Source of the DNA: Campylobacter concisus
GTDB lineage: Bacteria; Campylobacterota; Campylobacteria; Campylobacterales; Campylobacteraceae
Assembly (NCBI RefSeq): GCF_003048905.1
Contig: NZ_PIRO01000008.1
Location: forward strand, 1-35,032
DNA length: 35,032 bases
Direction: 5' to 3'
The position numbers were made by a program, and so were the translations under genes. The first letter of the stretch is position 1; every line of letters begins with the position of its first letter. Of this stretch, positions 26,301 through 31,808 are shown piece by piece. The notes beneath the pieces are model-generated. The model ran no database searches. It worked only from the letters and a program-made list of their open reading frames with translations, and was not told the origin of the DNA.

Positions 26301-26828
26301 GAGTATAAGGGTTTTGTTGTAAGTGGATATTATAGCAGCTTAAATAATAGTATAACTTTTGAGCTAACAAACAAAGAAAGTGGCGAGATACTAGCACCTG
26401 AGAATATGTATTATAACTCAGCTATGAACGGCACAAGGCAGGATTTAAAAGACCAGGTCGGATTACATGGATTTTTTGTAAGGATGAATAACTACTTTGA
26501 TAATATGGATAAATTTATCTCTAAAGAGCAAAAAGATCTTGATGAAGCCAAATCAAACTTAGTAGATCTAAAATCGTTTTTATCTGAGCAGCAAAACTAT
26601 CCTAAAAATGATCTTATTGAGCTGTTAAAGAGTGAAAAAAATATCGTCCTAAATGAACTCGAGCGAAAGAAAAAAGACAAGACCTATGAAAGCAAATTTG
26701 AAAGCAGGGCATTAAAAATTATTGATGAAGCCAAACGAGCCAAGAAGCAGAATACTCAGCAGCAAGGCGGCTTAGAAGCTGGCAGTCAAGCAAATATTGT
26801 TGCAAATAGTGGCAAAGAGTTATCTTAG
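20364..26828 (+). CDS. Giant N6-adenine methylase/SNF2-type helicase (OrfQ/DarB-like)
   Basis: 2154-aa protein. Residues 1-27 start with KYEARSLWD. Residues 28-300 are low complexity and overlap another reading frame. A methylase part follows, with a KFSGWGG signature near 417, motif I LEPSAGNG (490-497) and catalytic NPPY (557-560). A superfamily II helicase follows with Walker A EVGAGKT (1210-1216), DESH (1377-1380) and motif VI RNGRVIRQ (1773-1780), then a coiled-coil tail. Proteins of this architecture are carried by H. pylori tfs elements (OrfQ) and phage P1 (DarB, antirestriction). A role in protecting or processing incoming DNA is inferred. CGGAG lies seven bases before the ATG. Confidence 0.93.
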   Translation: MARAKKSKYEARSLWDDHPNTFDIGEYNVSHTKSTLQRTITEEFSGNDKRDLGLRGYQEQPYPIKSAEQDKGQSAANNQKEIYGYDGNGVDTITRGDELLKLSISDNQEYGEQDQSIQRDQSRANRADQKRVSQYTNNNQSRLGELESDDLRYDRAERGSDQSNESLYRETSGRGATRDNEINVSSTFEHSIRRLDAQTNDTLPLDDSFGELGDDRRHPSKRTSGRGETRGANDSSIQAGVLGEGYSLRGRSEEIKRDGQYGSGNLQDNGGTIDLQGISQSERREISDERDKRKTARTLKKDTSSTNKYDGARSLFDFDEEEVKEEVKSNFIPQPQNINIEPITTQTLNIISTGENKDFILEDSFQTSSISKKEKFKNNIEAIKLANSLWTIREKALENNRNFTITRQEQDVISKFSGWGGISEAFNQLNEDWQEEYKELKELLSPDEYASARASTTTAFFTPKFIVDSMYKALDHMGINAEPDKDKKILEPSAGNGVFLASCSIKGNYKFDALEIENQTNKFLTLLYPAAQVYSNEYGFEDLNLSEKTQYDAIVGNPPYDRLNITKIADNKDLDLCGYTIHNFFAAKALRHLKDDGILSFVITHNFLDAKNNNVRKKIASNNTFLGAIRLPNNAFSNEAKTEVVTDIIFFKKGLDNRLNREFVNTTSFKNVDDNDIHINEYFKNNPQNVLGRLEVTSGRFGYELNCLPNPNINLETAIDNFIKNELPSDIYKYHEPAPVDENELIISKFDKEYSENKEYFDSLLVGNYLIFRDEIYLKSNSLIKDEAVFRRLNFSIKETKIAKDYIKLRDCRKELFALEKQDIDDNDQRLINKRNDLNTIYDDFVKSNNYLNNKNITNVLNDDADFSNIKGLEKDGGKNSFKKADVFKQRVLRPRPKIEFDNAADGLYASMNVNGKISIPYIANHLNKDPHDVSKELLDKKLIFIDPDAYEQGNTEYIFAPKYLSGNVKEKYKKAEDLAKTEPLFYNNVESLKDVLPKDIPASEINPTIGVSWIPMKYYEEFFKEKFELHQNTKLDIFCSSINAEWVFEGSVNPNTNFKVEKKYAYYHPDNSRLNKDPYEIAQAALNGVYLKIYVTTDRPKLNLDGSIKMNKNGYPEYEKELDMVATQEVTRKIDLIRNEFDEWIMKDYARRTEIANIFNEKFNCYAKKHYDGDYLQISGINQAYHLRKHQKDAVARAVNEKVTLIDHEVGAGKTLTAICSIMEQKKLGIVNKPLVVVPNHLVSQWSNEFLTAYPEARLLVAEDKSMSKDKRAEFLAQIANGNYDAIIMKQTQFKEIPAPAESQKEVLDHMIAELEQAIAIREENSSGYRKSPSVKRMETQLKSLKDNVTKILEDQNKNVTTLDFSDLGVDYLIVDESHMYKNLRYSTKLENVKGLGTQSGSDRAMDMYSKTTYLHNQDNAKIMFLTGTPVSNSLVELYLIERYLAPNALKDQGIDSFDAWAKTYADIDRVYETGAVAGDYKIVTRFTGFKNLNTLGGSYLDFADVITNDDIKKELGSNFVPNVNIKHTKSPASDLQKEYIGVEQENGQFNEGSIIYRLENMPDDPRIDNHLKVTNDAKYCALDYRLIDPFAEDDPNSKINKAVENIINTYEKWNDDKGTQLVFLDMGTPKSPSQQSQNIVIDEQKAAEQEVSPTKQEEFININDAIEQGKDINSDFISETDRDSNDNRFFLYGDLLRKLVKNGIPQNEIAFIHDATTDKQKYELFDKVNRGEIRVLIGSTGKMGAGTNVQERVTAIHHLDIPWKPSDLTQRNGRVIRQGNELLKKYGDKFEVDVNYYVTLNTYDETSLQTVKQKAESITKFRKCVVDENHISGFEEEVVNYEELKAIASGNPLILTNFKINNELERLEREKKAYIQDFQQKEAEMHNLEKMIEFSNKRINLFTKTKEYVGKFESSDGLRCAMFSTNLYNHEVSKQEFFIPKASAAKDTQEIQNKMKDQFQATINLMFQTPKKSYDVCEYKGFVVSGYYSSLNNSITFELTNKESGEILAPENMYYNSAMNGTRQDLKDQVGLHGFFVRMNNYFDNMDKFISKEQKDLDEAKSNLVDLKSFLSEQQNYPKNDLIELLKSEKNIVLNELERKKKDKTYESKFESRALKIIDEAKRAKKQNTQQQGGLEAGSQANIVANSGKELS
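20446..21261 (+). CDS. Overlapping 271-aa ORF nested in the methylase-helicase gene
   Basis: Open for 271 codons in the +1 frame relative to the large gene. AGGAG at 20435-20439 lies six bases before ATG 20446, an excellent ribosome binding site. The product looks like a folded, mostly helical protein: about eight Trp, regular hydrophobic spacing (NFSNYLYLIIKNMESKI) and no low-complexity runs. In contrast the large protein over the same bases is Ser/Arg/Asp/Gly/Asn-rich. Codon third positions are unusually G/C-rich (many GAG, ATC, ACG, AAG) for this plasmid. No family recognised. It could still be a chance ORF. Confidence 0.6.
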   Translation: MFHILNPHYNELSPKNFQETINEIWDFVDTKNNLILSNPQNKIKGNRPLITKKRFTDMMEMEWTPLQEEMNFSNYLYLIIKNMESKINQSNEINQEQIEQIKKELVNILITINHDWVNWRAMTCDTIEPSEEVINRMRAYIEKHLDVEQQEIMRSTYPAPSNIQSGDWMHRLTILYRWTTALENLGMIDDIQARGLVDEEKLEELTIALYRQEYWEKDILCEDEAKKLREMGNTDLEIYKIMGGLSIYKEYLNLSDARYPMKEIREKLLGH

Positions 26829-26834
26829 TGTTTT

Positions 26835-26873
26835 TTATATTAATATAATTTAAAATATATTATATTAATATAA
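26835..26873. repeat. Two perfect 14-bp palindromes before the primase gene
   Basis: TTATATTAATATAA occurs at 26835-26848 and 26860-26873, 25 bp apart, in the 72-bp leader before the primase-like gene. Each is its own reverse complement. The same core is found before the RHH gene at 28910-28921 and, shortened, before the methylase-helicase gene. Candidate operator of a shared regulator. Confidence 0.5.
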
Positions 26874-26900
26874 TTTTTATTATATATAAAAGGATAAAAA

Positions 26901-28214
26901 ATGCAATACAGCAAAGATGAAACCGCCTTAATTTTAGAAACTTTAGGTTATAACGTCGATAGACACTATAAATTTAAAATACGTGATGAAAATACAGCCA
27001 GTGCGTCTATTAATCCAAAGGACGGCAAAATAAAAGATTTTGGCAGCGGTTGGTATGGTAGTATAATAGATTTTATGACAACCTTTGAGAATATGTCCCA
27101 AAAAGATGCCTTTAGCAGAGCAAACGATATAATTAATAGACCACAAGATATTAAATTTAGCAGCAATCAACAGCCTAAATTCAAGAAAGACACACTTAGC
27201 GAAATAAGAGCTGAAGCCGTTGTTTTTGGCTTAAATGTAATAGACGACAATAAAAGTGGAATTTACGTCGGATGCGGTGAAAACGCTTCAGATATAACAA
27301 AAGGTTATTATTGGGCTATCTCTAAAATAAAACCGCTTGATGATCTTATGGTGTTTGACTCAAAGAAAGAAATGGAGTGGCTAGAAACAGACAAACACCT
27401 ATATACCGAAAAGACTTATTCTATCAAGAAAGAATATATAACAAAGATGGCAGCATTAAAAAACTCTTTTGAAATCAAAAAAAATAAGAGTGAAACAGCA
27501 AGCAAAGGCTTTATTACACAAGACTTTATAGATAAATTCCAGGTAGAGCGAAAAGAAAATTTCAAAAGATTTTGGGAGCTACTATCTCAAACCCTGCCAA
27601 CTGCAACAAAAGAGCAAAAAGAAAACATAGCCAAAAAGTATGAAATTGGATATTCAAAGCAAGCCGATAGATTAATTATGCCTATTAGAAACGAGAATGG
27701 CGACTGCCTAACGTTTTGGAAATACAATAAAAATCCTCAGCCATTTGTTGGTGATAATGGAAATTTAGTGACCTTGCCAAAGGTAATGTTTTCAAAGAAT
27801 AGAGAACGTTGCCCTTTTAATTTGAGAGATCTAAAAGATTTTGCAAAAAATCAAAAAGACAATGAAACGATTTTTATAGTTGAGGGCGAAAAAGACTGCC
27901 TAAACGCTCTTGCTAGTGGCTTTAATGCTATTACCCTTGGATCTGCAAGTGCTCGAGTTAGTGAAAAATATATACCGCTTTTTAAAGATATAAATATCAC
28001 TATCGCATACGATAACGATGAAGCAGGGCAGAGTGGAGCAAAAGCCTTAAGAGAAGATTTAAAAGATGTTTGCAAAACAATAGAAGTAATTGACTGGAAT
28101 AAAATTGCCAGGAACGTCGGCATAAAAGAACCACTAAAAAAAGGCTTTGACTTTACCGATTTTTTAGTAGCTAGAGAGAGTATCCAAGAAAAGACAAAAG
28201 ATAAAGAAAGATAA
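26901..28214 (+). CDS. TOPRIM primase-like protein
   Basis: 437-aa protein resembling plasmid DNA primases. The N-terminal 70 residues have the CHC2-type fold pattern (HYKFKIRDENTASASINPKD, then FGSGWYGSIIDFM) but lack the zinc cysteines. The C-terminal TOPRIM domain has the conserved Glu328 in FIVEGEKDCLNAL and the DND motif at 371-373 (AYDNDEAGQ). It may prime the complementary strand after transfer, or start plasmid replication. AAAGGATAAAAA precedes the ATG. The middle region (about 190-260) is unassigned. Confidence 0.82.
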   Translation: MQYSKDETALILETLGYNVDRHYKFKIRDENTASASINPKDGKIKDFGSGWYGSIIDFMTTFENMSQKDAFSRANDIINRPQDIKFSSNQQPKFKKDTLSEIRAEAVVFGLNVIDDNKSGIYVGCGENASDITKGYYWAISKIKPLDDLMVFDSKKEMEWLETDKHLYTEKTYSIKKEYITKMAALKNSFEIKKNKSETASKGFITQDFIDKFQVERKENFKRFWELLSQTLPTATKEQKENIAKKYEIGYSKQADRLIMPIRNENGDCLTFWKYNKNPQPFVGDNGNLVTLPKVMFSKNRERCPFNLRDLKDFAKNQKDNETIFIVEGEKDCLNALASGFNAITLGSASARVSEKYIPLFKDINITIAYDNDEAGQSGAKALREDLKDVCKTIEVIDWNKIARNVGIKEPLKKGFDFTDFLVARESIQEKTKDKER

Positions 28215-28257
28215 TAGTATTTATATTATTATAATAGAAATACTATCTTTATAATTT

Positions 28258-28280
28258 ATTTTATATTATTTTAATATTTT
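28258..28280. promoter_or_regulatory. AT-rich leader of parA with ATATTA-TTT-TAATAT element
   Basis: The 109-bp gap 28215-28323 contains ATATTA and TAATAT arms around three bases (about 28264-28278), a relaxed version of the palindromes before neighbouring genes. A possible -10, GTATAAT, follows at 28286-28292. AAAAGGATAAAAT is the ribosome binding site. Confidence 0.35.
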
Positions 28281-28323
28281 AAAAAGTATAATGCTTTTGT
28301 AAAAATTTTAAAAGGATAAAATA

Positions 28324-28887
28324 ATGAAAATAGCTCTATTAAACAAAAAAGGTGGCGTAGGCAAAACGCCTTTTGCTTTTAGTATTGCAAAGGATTTTGG
28401 ATACTTTTTGCAATCTAATGACAATTCTTGTATCGAACAGATATATCCAGACAAAGCAAAAATTCTAGACAAAGTAAAGGATCTTGACGATTGTGTATAT
28501 GACTTTGGTGGGTTTTCTGCTTCTGGGGTTTTAGATATTATAAAAAATTGTGATGTTGTAATTATCCCTTGTTTGCCAACATATAATTCATTTATCAGAA
28601 CAGTGGAAACGATAAACGAAATTATTTCAATAAATCCAAATATAATACTTCTTGCAACCAACTATAAAGATGATAGAGAAGAAGAATTTTTAGAAAATGA
28701 ACTTGATAAGAGATACAAGGATATACCAACTTTTTATTTCAAAAATTCTAAGATCGTTAATAACGCTGCAAATTACGGATTATCTTTTACTGAGTTATAT
28801 AATGAAAGCTCTTTATCAAAAAGAAGCTACTCGAGCTTTTTTAATGAATATAGAAGACTTTTAAAGGCTATAAGAAGCAAATCTTAA
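28324..28887 (+). CDS. parA: ParA/VirC1-like Walker ATPase
   Basis: 187-aa ATPase of the ParA/MinD superfamily. The deviant Walker A is KKGGVGKTP with signature Lys9 and catalytic Lys14; the usual second Thr is a Pro. The Walker B region reads VYDFGGF where most relatives have D-PP. A CDVVIIPCLPTYNS segment follows, typical of the fold. The protein is short and has no N-terminal HTH, as in ParF-type partition proteins. With the RHH gene downstream it could form a ParF/ParG-like partition pair, or a VirC1/VirC2-like pair acting at oriT. Confidence 0.85.
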   Translation: MKIALLNKKGGVGKTPFAFSIAKDFGYFLQSNDNSCIEQIYPDKAKILDKVKDLDDCVYDFGGFSASGVLDIIKNCDVVIIPCLPTYNSFIRTVETINEIISINPNIILLATNYKDDREEEFLENELDKRYKDIPTFYFKNSKIVNNAANYGLSFTELYNESSLSKRSYSSFFNEYRRLLKAIRSKS

Positions 28888-28909
28888 TTTATATTATTTT
28901 AATTTTGAA

Positions 28910-28921
28910 TATATTAATATA
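28910..28921. promoter_or_regulatory. TATATTAATATA palindrome before the RHH gene
   Basis: Perfect 12-bp palindrome in the 64-bp gap between parA and the RHH gene, identical to the core of the two palindromes before the primase gene. RHH partition proteins often bind such repeated sites upstream of their own operon. Confidence 0.4.
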
Positions 28922-28951
28922 ATATAAAAACTATTAAAAGGATATTGAAGT

Positions 28952-29188
28952 ATGACTAAGAGAGCGAGCATTAGCATCGAAGAAGCTTTGCAAAACAGCA
29001 ATGTAAAAACTTATGAGATGCAAGACAAAAAAGACAAAAAACAAAAGAGAAATACTGTGCAAGTAAGTATTTATCTTACTCAAGAAGAAATAGCGTATTT
29101 GGATGAAAAGTGTGATGAAACTTTTCTAGCTAGAAATGCTTATATGAGAAAACTTCTTGTAGAAGATATGAAAAGAAAAAGCGAATGA
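28952..29188 (+). CDS. Ribbon-helix-helix protein, ParG/VirC2-like partner of ParA
   Basis: 78-aa protein. A charged flexible N-terminus (about 1-38, Lys/Gln-rich) is followed by NTVQVSIYLTQEEIAYLDEK and a second helix RNAYMRKLLVEDMKR, the ribbon-helix-helix pattern. A mobile tail plus RHH fold is the architecture of ParG, which binds the centromere and stimulates its ParA-type ATPase. It lies 64 bp after parA and overlaps the next gene by four bases (ATGA). Binding targets may be the palindromes nearby. Confidence 0.75.
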   Translation: MTKRASISIEEALQNSNVKTYEMQDKKDKKQKRNTVQVSIYLTQEEIAYLDEKCDETFLARNAYMRKLLVEDMKRKSE

Positions 29189-29418
29189 CAGCAGCCGACG
29201 TAAAGGAATTTTGCAAAGAGCAAAATTTAACATATAAACAGCTGGCGGAAAAAATCGGTATGACCGAGGGCAGCTTGAAAGTGGCAATAACCACTGATAA
29301 ATTTAGCAGCCAAACAATACAATCGATCAATCTACTAAAAGAAAATCAAAAACTACAAACTGAGCTTGCAGATTTTAAAGTATTAAGCGAAATTATCAAA
29401 AAAATTTCAAATAATTAG
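29185..29418 (+). CDS. Small HTH protein with coiled-coil tail
   Basis: 77-aa protein. An HTH lies in the first half (LTYKQLAEKIGMTEGSLKVAI, with the recognition helix near residues 28-35) and a helical dimerisation tail in the second (NLLKENQKLQTELADFKVL). It starts inside the stop of the RHH gene (ATGA), so the two are made together. It is a candidate repressor of the par cluster or of the strong promoter at 29498 immediately downstream. Confidence 0.7.
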   Translation: MTAADVKEFCKEQNLTYKQLAEKIGMTEGSLKVAITTDKFSSQTIQSINLLKENQKLQTELADFKVLSEIIKKISNN

Positions 29419-29419
29419 A

Positions 29420-29455
29420 TTTTTACCTTTTTTCTCCCAAAAGGGTAAAAATTTT
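29420..29455 (+). terminator. Terminator after the par cluster
   Basis: TTTTTACC at 29420-29427 pairs with GGTAAAAA at 29444-29451. The inner TTTT and AAAA pair with one bulged base, and TTTT follows. It starts two bases after the HTH gene stop. Confidence 0.6.
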
Positions 29456-29481
29456 AACTATTTTATAAAATAATGTATAAA

Positions 29482-29559
29482 AATACTAACTTTTATCTTG
29501 ACAAATAGTTAATATTATTATATAATTCTCTTATAAAAAGTTAGAAATACTAACTTTTT
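29482..29559 (+). promoter_or_regulatory. Consensus sigma70 promoter with flanking operator-like repeats
   Basis: TTGACA at 29498-29503 and TATAAT at 29521-29526 are exactly 17 bp apart, a perfect consensus. AATACTAACTTTT occurs upstream at 29482-29494 and again at 29547-29559. The second copy forms the right arm of a perfect inverted repeat (AAAAAGTTAG at 29535-29544, CTAACTTTTT at 29550-29559, five-base loop) over the expected start site. A strong promoter held by repeated sites on both sides suggests tight repression. Confidence 0.75.
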
Positions 29560-29580
29560 AAATAAAACAAAGGATAAGAG

Positions 29581-30279
29581 ATGAAATTATATGAACTTTT
29601 TTTAGGAGAAAAGGAGTTGGGCGTATTTTTAAAAGAGCCTCAAAAAGTGATTTATTGCGACAAATCTAGCGATGGCTTTAAATTACTTTGTTTTAACTCT
29701 GACGAGTGGCAAGCACTTCAAGAAAAACTGGGTATAACTCTTACAAACGATGAAAACAACAATTTTAATAAAATTATGAGTAGCAAATTTTGTAAAGAAA
29801 ACGGCATTGAACACATTGATCAACTTACCGATGAATTGGGTTTTGGAACGTTAGAGAAATTTAACCATGAAAGAGTGGAATATGTTTCAGACATGGAAGA
29901 GAGTTATAGCTACTTCATTGACGAATTGGCAAAAATTGCTGGCAGGGCTAATTTTGACTGGAATATGAAATATAAGGGGATTTTTCAATCAAATGGGCAT
30001 ACTGACAGATGGATACTTTGCGATAACTATAACGAGTTAGAAGAAAACGATTTTGATGACGAGCTTGCTAAATTTCACTTTGATACCAAAGAGATAGACG
30101 AGCAAATAAATATGTATACTTTTGGCTGCCAAATTCAGGGGTATGATATTGTATCGATCACCAAAGGCAATAAAACCGAAATAAAACTATTAGTCTGGTC
30201 GGAAGAAAACACACGAACTAGCTATCTCGAGTATAGATTTGAAGACATAAAAAAAGAGTGGATGAGAAAATATAAATAA
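29581..30279 (+). CDS. Orphan acidic protein behind a strong regulated promoter
   Basis: 232-aa soluble protein, clearly acidic overall and Trp/Tyr-rich, with no signal or membrane segment. AAAGGATAAGAG precedes the ATG. It has an acidic central part (YVSDMEESYSYFIDELAKI) and ends in a basic YRFEDIKKEWMRKYK. I do not recognise it. Acidity and an isolated strong promoter recall proteins needed quickly after entry, such as antirestriction proteins, but I see no ArdA-type motif and the gene would enter the recipient late. The function is unknown. Confidence 0.75.
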   Translation: MKLYELFLGEKELGVFLKEPQKVIYCDKSSDGFKLLCFNSDEWQALQEKLGITLTNDENNNFNKIMSSKFCKENGIEHIDQLTDELGFGTLEKFNHERVEYVSDMEESYSYFIDELAKIAGRANFDWNMKYKGIFQSNGHTDRWILCDNYNELEENDFDDELAKFHFDTKEIDEQINMYTFGCQIQGYDIVSITKGNKTEIKLLVWSEENTRTSYLEYRFEDIKKEWMRKYK

Positions 30280-30313
30280 AAAAAGGGGGCTTAATAGCCC
30301 CCCCCCTTTTTTT
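30280..30313. terminator. Bidirectional terminator between convergent genes
   Basis: GGGGGCT (30285-30291) and AGCCCCC (30296-30302) form a GC-rich stem with a TAAT loop, flanked by A-runs on the left and T-runs on the right, so it can stop both the 29581 gene and the relaxase operon. The right arm continues as a run of nine C (30298-30306), more than the stem needs. Confidence 0.85.
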
Positions 30314-30332
30314 ACAATCCCTACTTTAAAAA

Positions 30333-31802
30333 CTAAAAATCAATATTTTTATTGCTGCCTTTACTCTTATTCTTGGTCTTATTACTTTTATCGACTGCTC
30401 CAGCTGAAGTTTTATTTTCGGTCACTGCAATATTTGTTTTTCTATTAATAGCTGCTTTAGTATCTCTGCCTTGTATATCAACAACCCAAATATTTTTGCC
30501 ATATTCGTCTTTACCCTGCTGGCTAAATTTGCATTTATCACCAAACACTATATTTTCGTTTTTAATGATATTTTCTAGATCTTTTCCCCAAATATAGAAT
30601 TCTTTTCTATTTGGATTAAGCATTTTCACAAAGTAGCTTTTTGGCATATCGTAATTAAATTGATAGTGATCGATGCCAAAATCTACCACTTCATTATATG
30701 GCTCATCGACCTGCTTATAATCGTTAGGAGTGAAATTTTTAAGAGGTTCTAATACCTTTTCGTTCTTATTTTCAATAGAAACGTCCCAGACTTTCTTATA
30801 AGCAGTTTTCTCATACCAAACATTTTTTTTCTTATCATGGACGTTAAATGTTACTGGACTTTCAGCCGTAATGACAAACCTACAATAATCATCAATTTTG
30901 ACGTCGTTTTCTTTTACAACCCTCTCAAGATCGTTAGCCCAAATAAAAATCTCTTTACCTTTTGTAGTCATATATGATACAAAAAAGCTTTCCTCGTTAT
31001 CTTTATCGAATTTATAATTTGCTCTGCCATAGCCAGTAACTTTATAATGATGTGCTTTGTGTTTTTCACCATTATTATAATCTCCAGCAATGTAAATTCC
31101 CTTATCATTTTCAGAATTTCTAGAGTTAGATTTTGTTGTAGCCTTTGCTTCAACACCCAACTTGATAAGCTCATTTGCAAATGATAATCTCATATTGGCT
31201 ATATCAGATTTTTTTGGATTTATTCTCCTACCTAAATAATCTTTTACCTTTAAAACTAAATGGCAATGTGGATTATCCGTATCATTATGTATTGCTATAC
31301 AAAAGTAGTTATCTGGATACATTTTTGATACACAATTCATTGCTGCTTTTTTAATTTTAGCACCAGATGCAAATTGATAATCTTTCATAGAAAAAACAAC
31401 ATGTATTGCTTCTCTTTGCTCTTTTAGCGAGTTATCTCTTATCTCTCTTTGTGTTGGTATGCGATCGCCGCTATTAAAGCTTTCAGATAAAATATTTAAA
31501 TCACTTTTTCCTATAAATTTACAACCATCAGAGCTTTGGACTTCAACCTCGCCATTTCTAGAAATATATCTTAGATGTGCTTTCAGTCCCTCATAATTTT
31601 TACTAGATCCAGTAAATTTAATAACAACTTCCGTTTGTTTTTTTGAAGGTGCTTTTGTATATGTAATAACACTTTTAAATCTATTTCTATAAATACCTCG
31701 TTGATTATTATATGCGTAAGAACTCTTAGCCTTTTTTTCTAAATCGGTAATAACTCTTTTGGGTCGCCACCATTCGTCATCAAGTATTCTCTTTTTTCTC
31801 AT
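30333..31802 (-). CDS. MOBP (VirD2-like) relaxase
   Basis: 489-aa conjugative relaxase, which nicks oriT and stays bound to the 5' end. The N-terminal domain has LKAHLRYISRNG with probable catalytic Tyr79. The metal site lies in IHNDTDNPHCHLVLK (His172, His179, His181). The DUF3363-like relaxases share the AHLRYI...HNDTDNPH layout. The C-terminal half holds two copies (about 251-343 and 370-444) of an unrelated beta domain with a FFV/YFV start, an IWxxDLE motif and a V/I-x-x-D-x-CxF strand. It lies six bases after mobC, likely coupled. Confidence 0.9.
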   Translation of the reverse strand: MRKKRILDDEWWRPKRVITDLEKKAKSSYAYNNQRGIYRNRFKSVITYTKAPSKKQTEVVIKFTGSSKNYEGLKAHLRYISRNGEVEVQSSDGCKFIGKSDLNILSESFNSGDRIPTQREIRDNSLKEQREAIHVVFSMKDYQFASGAKIKKAAMNCVSKMYPDNYFCIAIHNDTDNPHCHLVLKVKDYLGRRINPKKSDIANMRLSFANELIKLGVEAKATTKSNSRNSENDKGIYIAGDYNNGEKHKAHHYKVTGYGRANYKFDKDNEESFFVSYMTTKGKEIFIWANDLERVVKENDVKIDDYCRFVITAESPVTFNVHDKKKNVWYEKTAYKKVWDVSIENKNEKVLEPLKNFTPNDYKQVDEPYNEVVDFGIDHYQFNYDMPKSYFVKMLNPNRKEFYIWGKDLENIIKNENIVFGDKCKFSQQGKDEYGKNIWVVDIQGRDTKAAINRKTNIAVTENKTSAGAVDKSNKTKNKSKGSNKNIDF

Positions 31803-31808
31803 CTAATA

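Noticed and set aside
28888-29580. Possible CRISPR-like or iteron array from repeated AT motifs
   Set aside because: The repeats are short, irregularly spaced and palindromic operators at most; there are no equal-length spacers.
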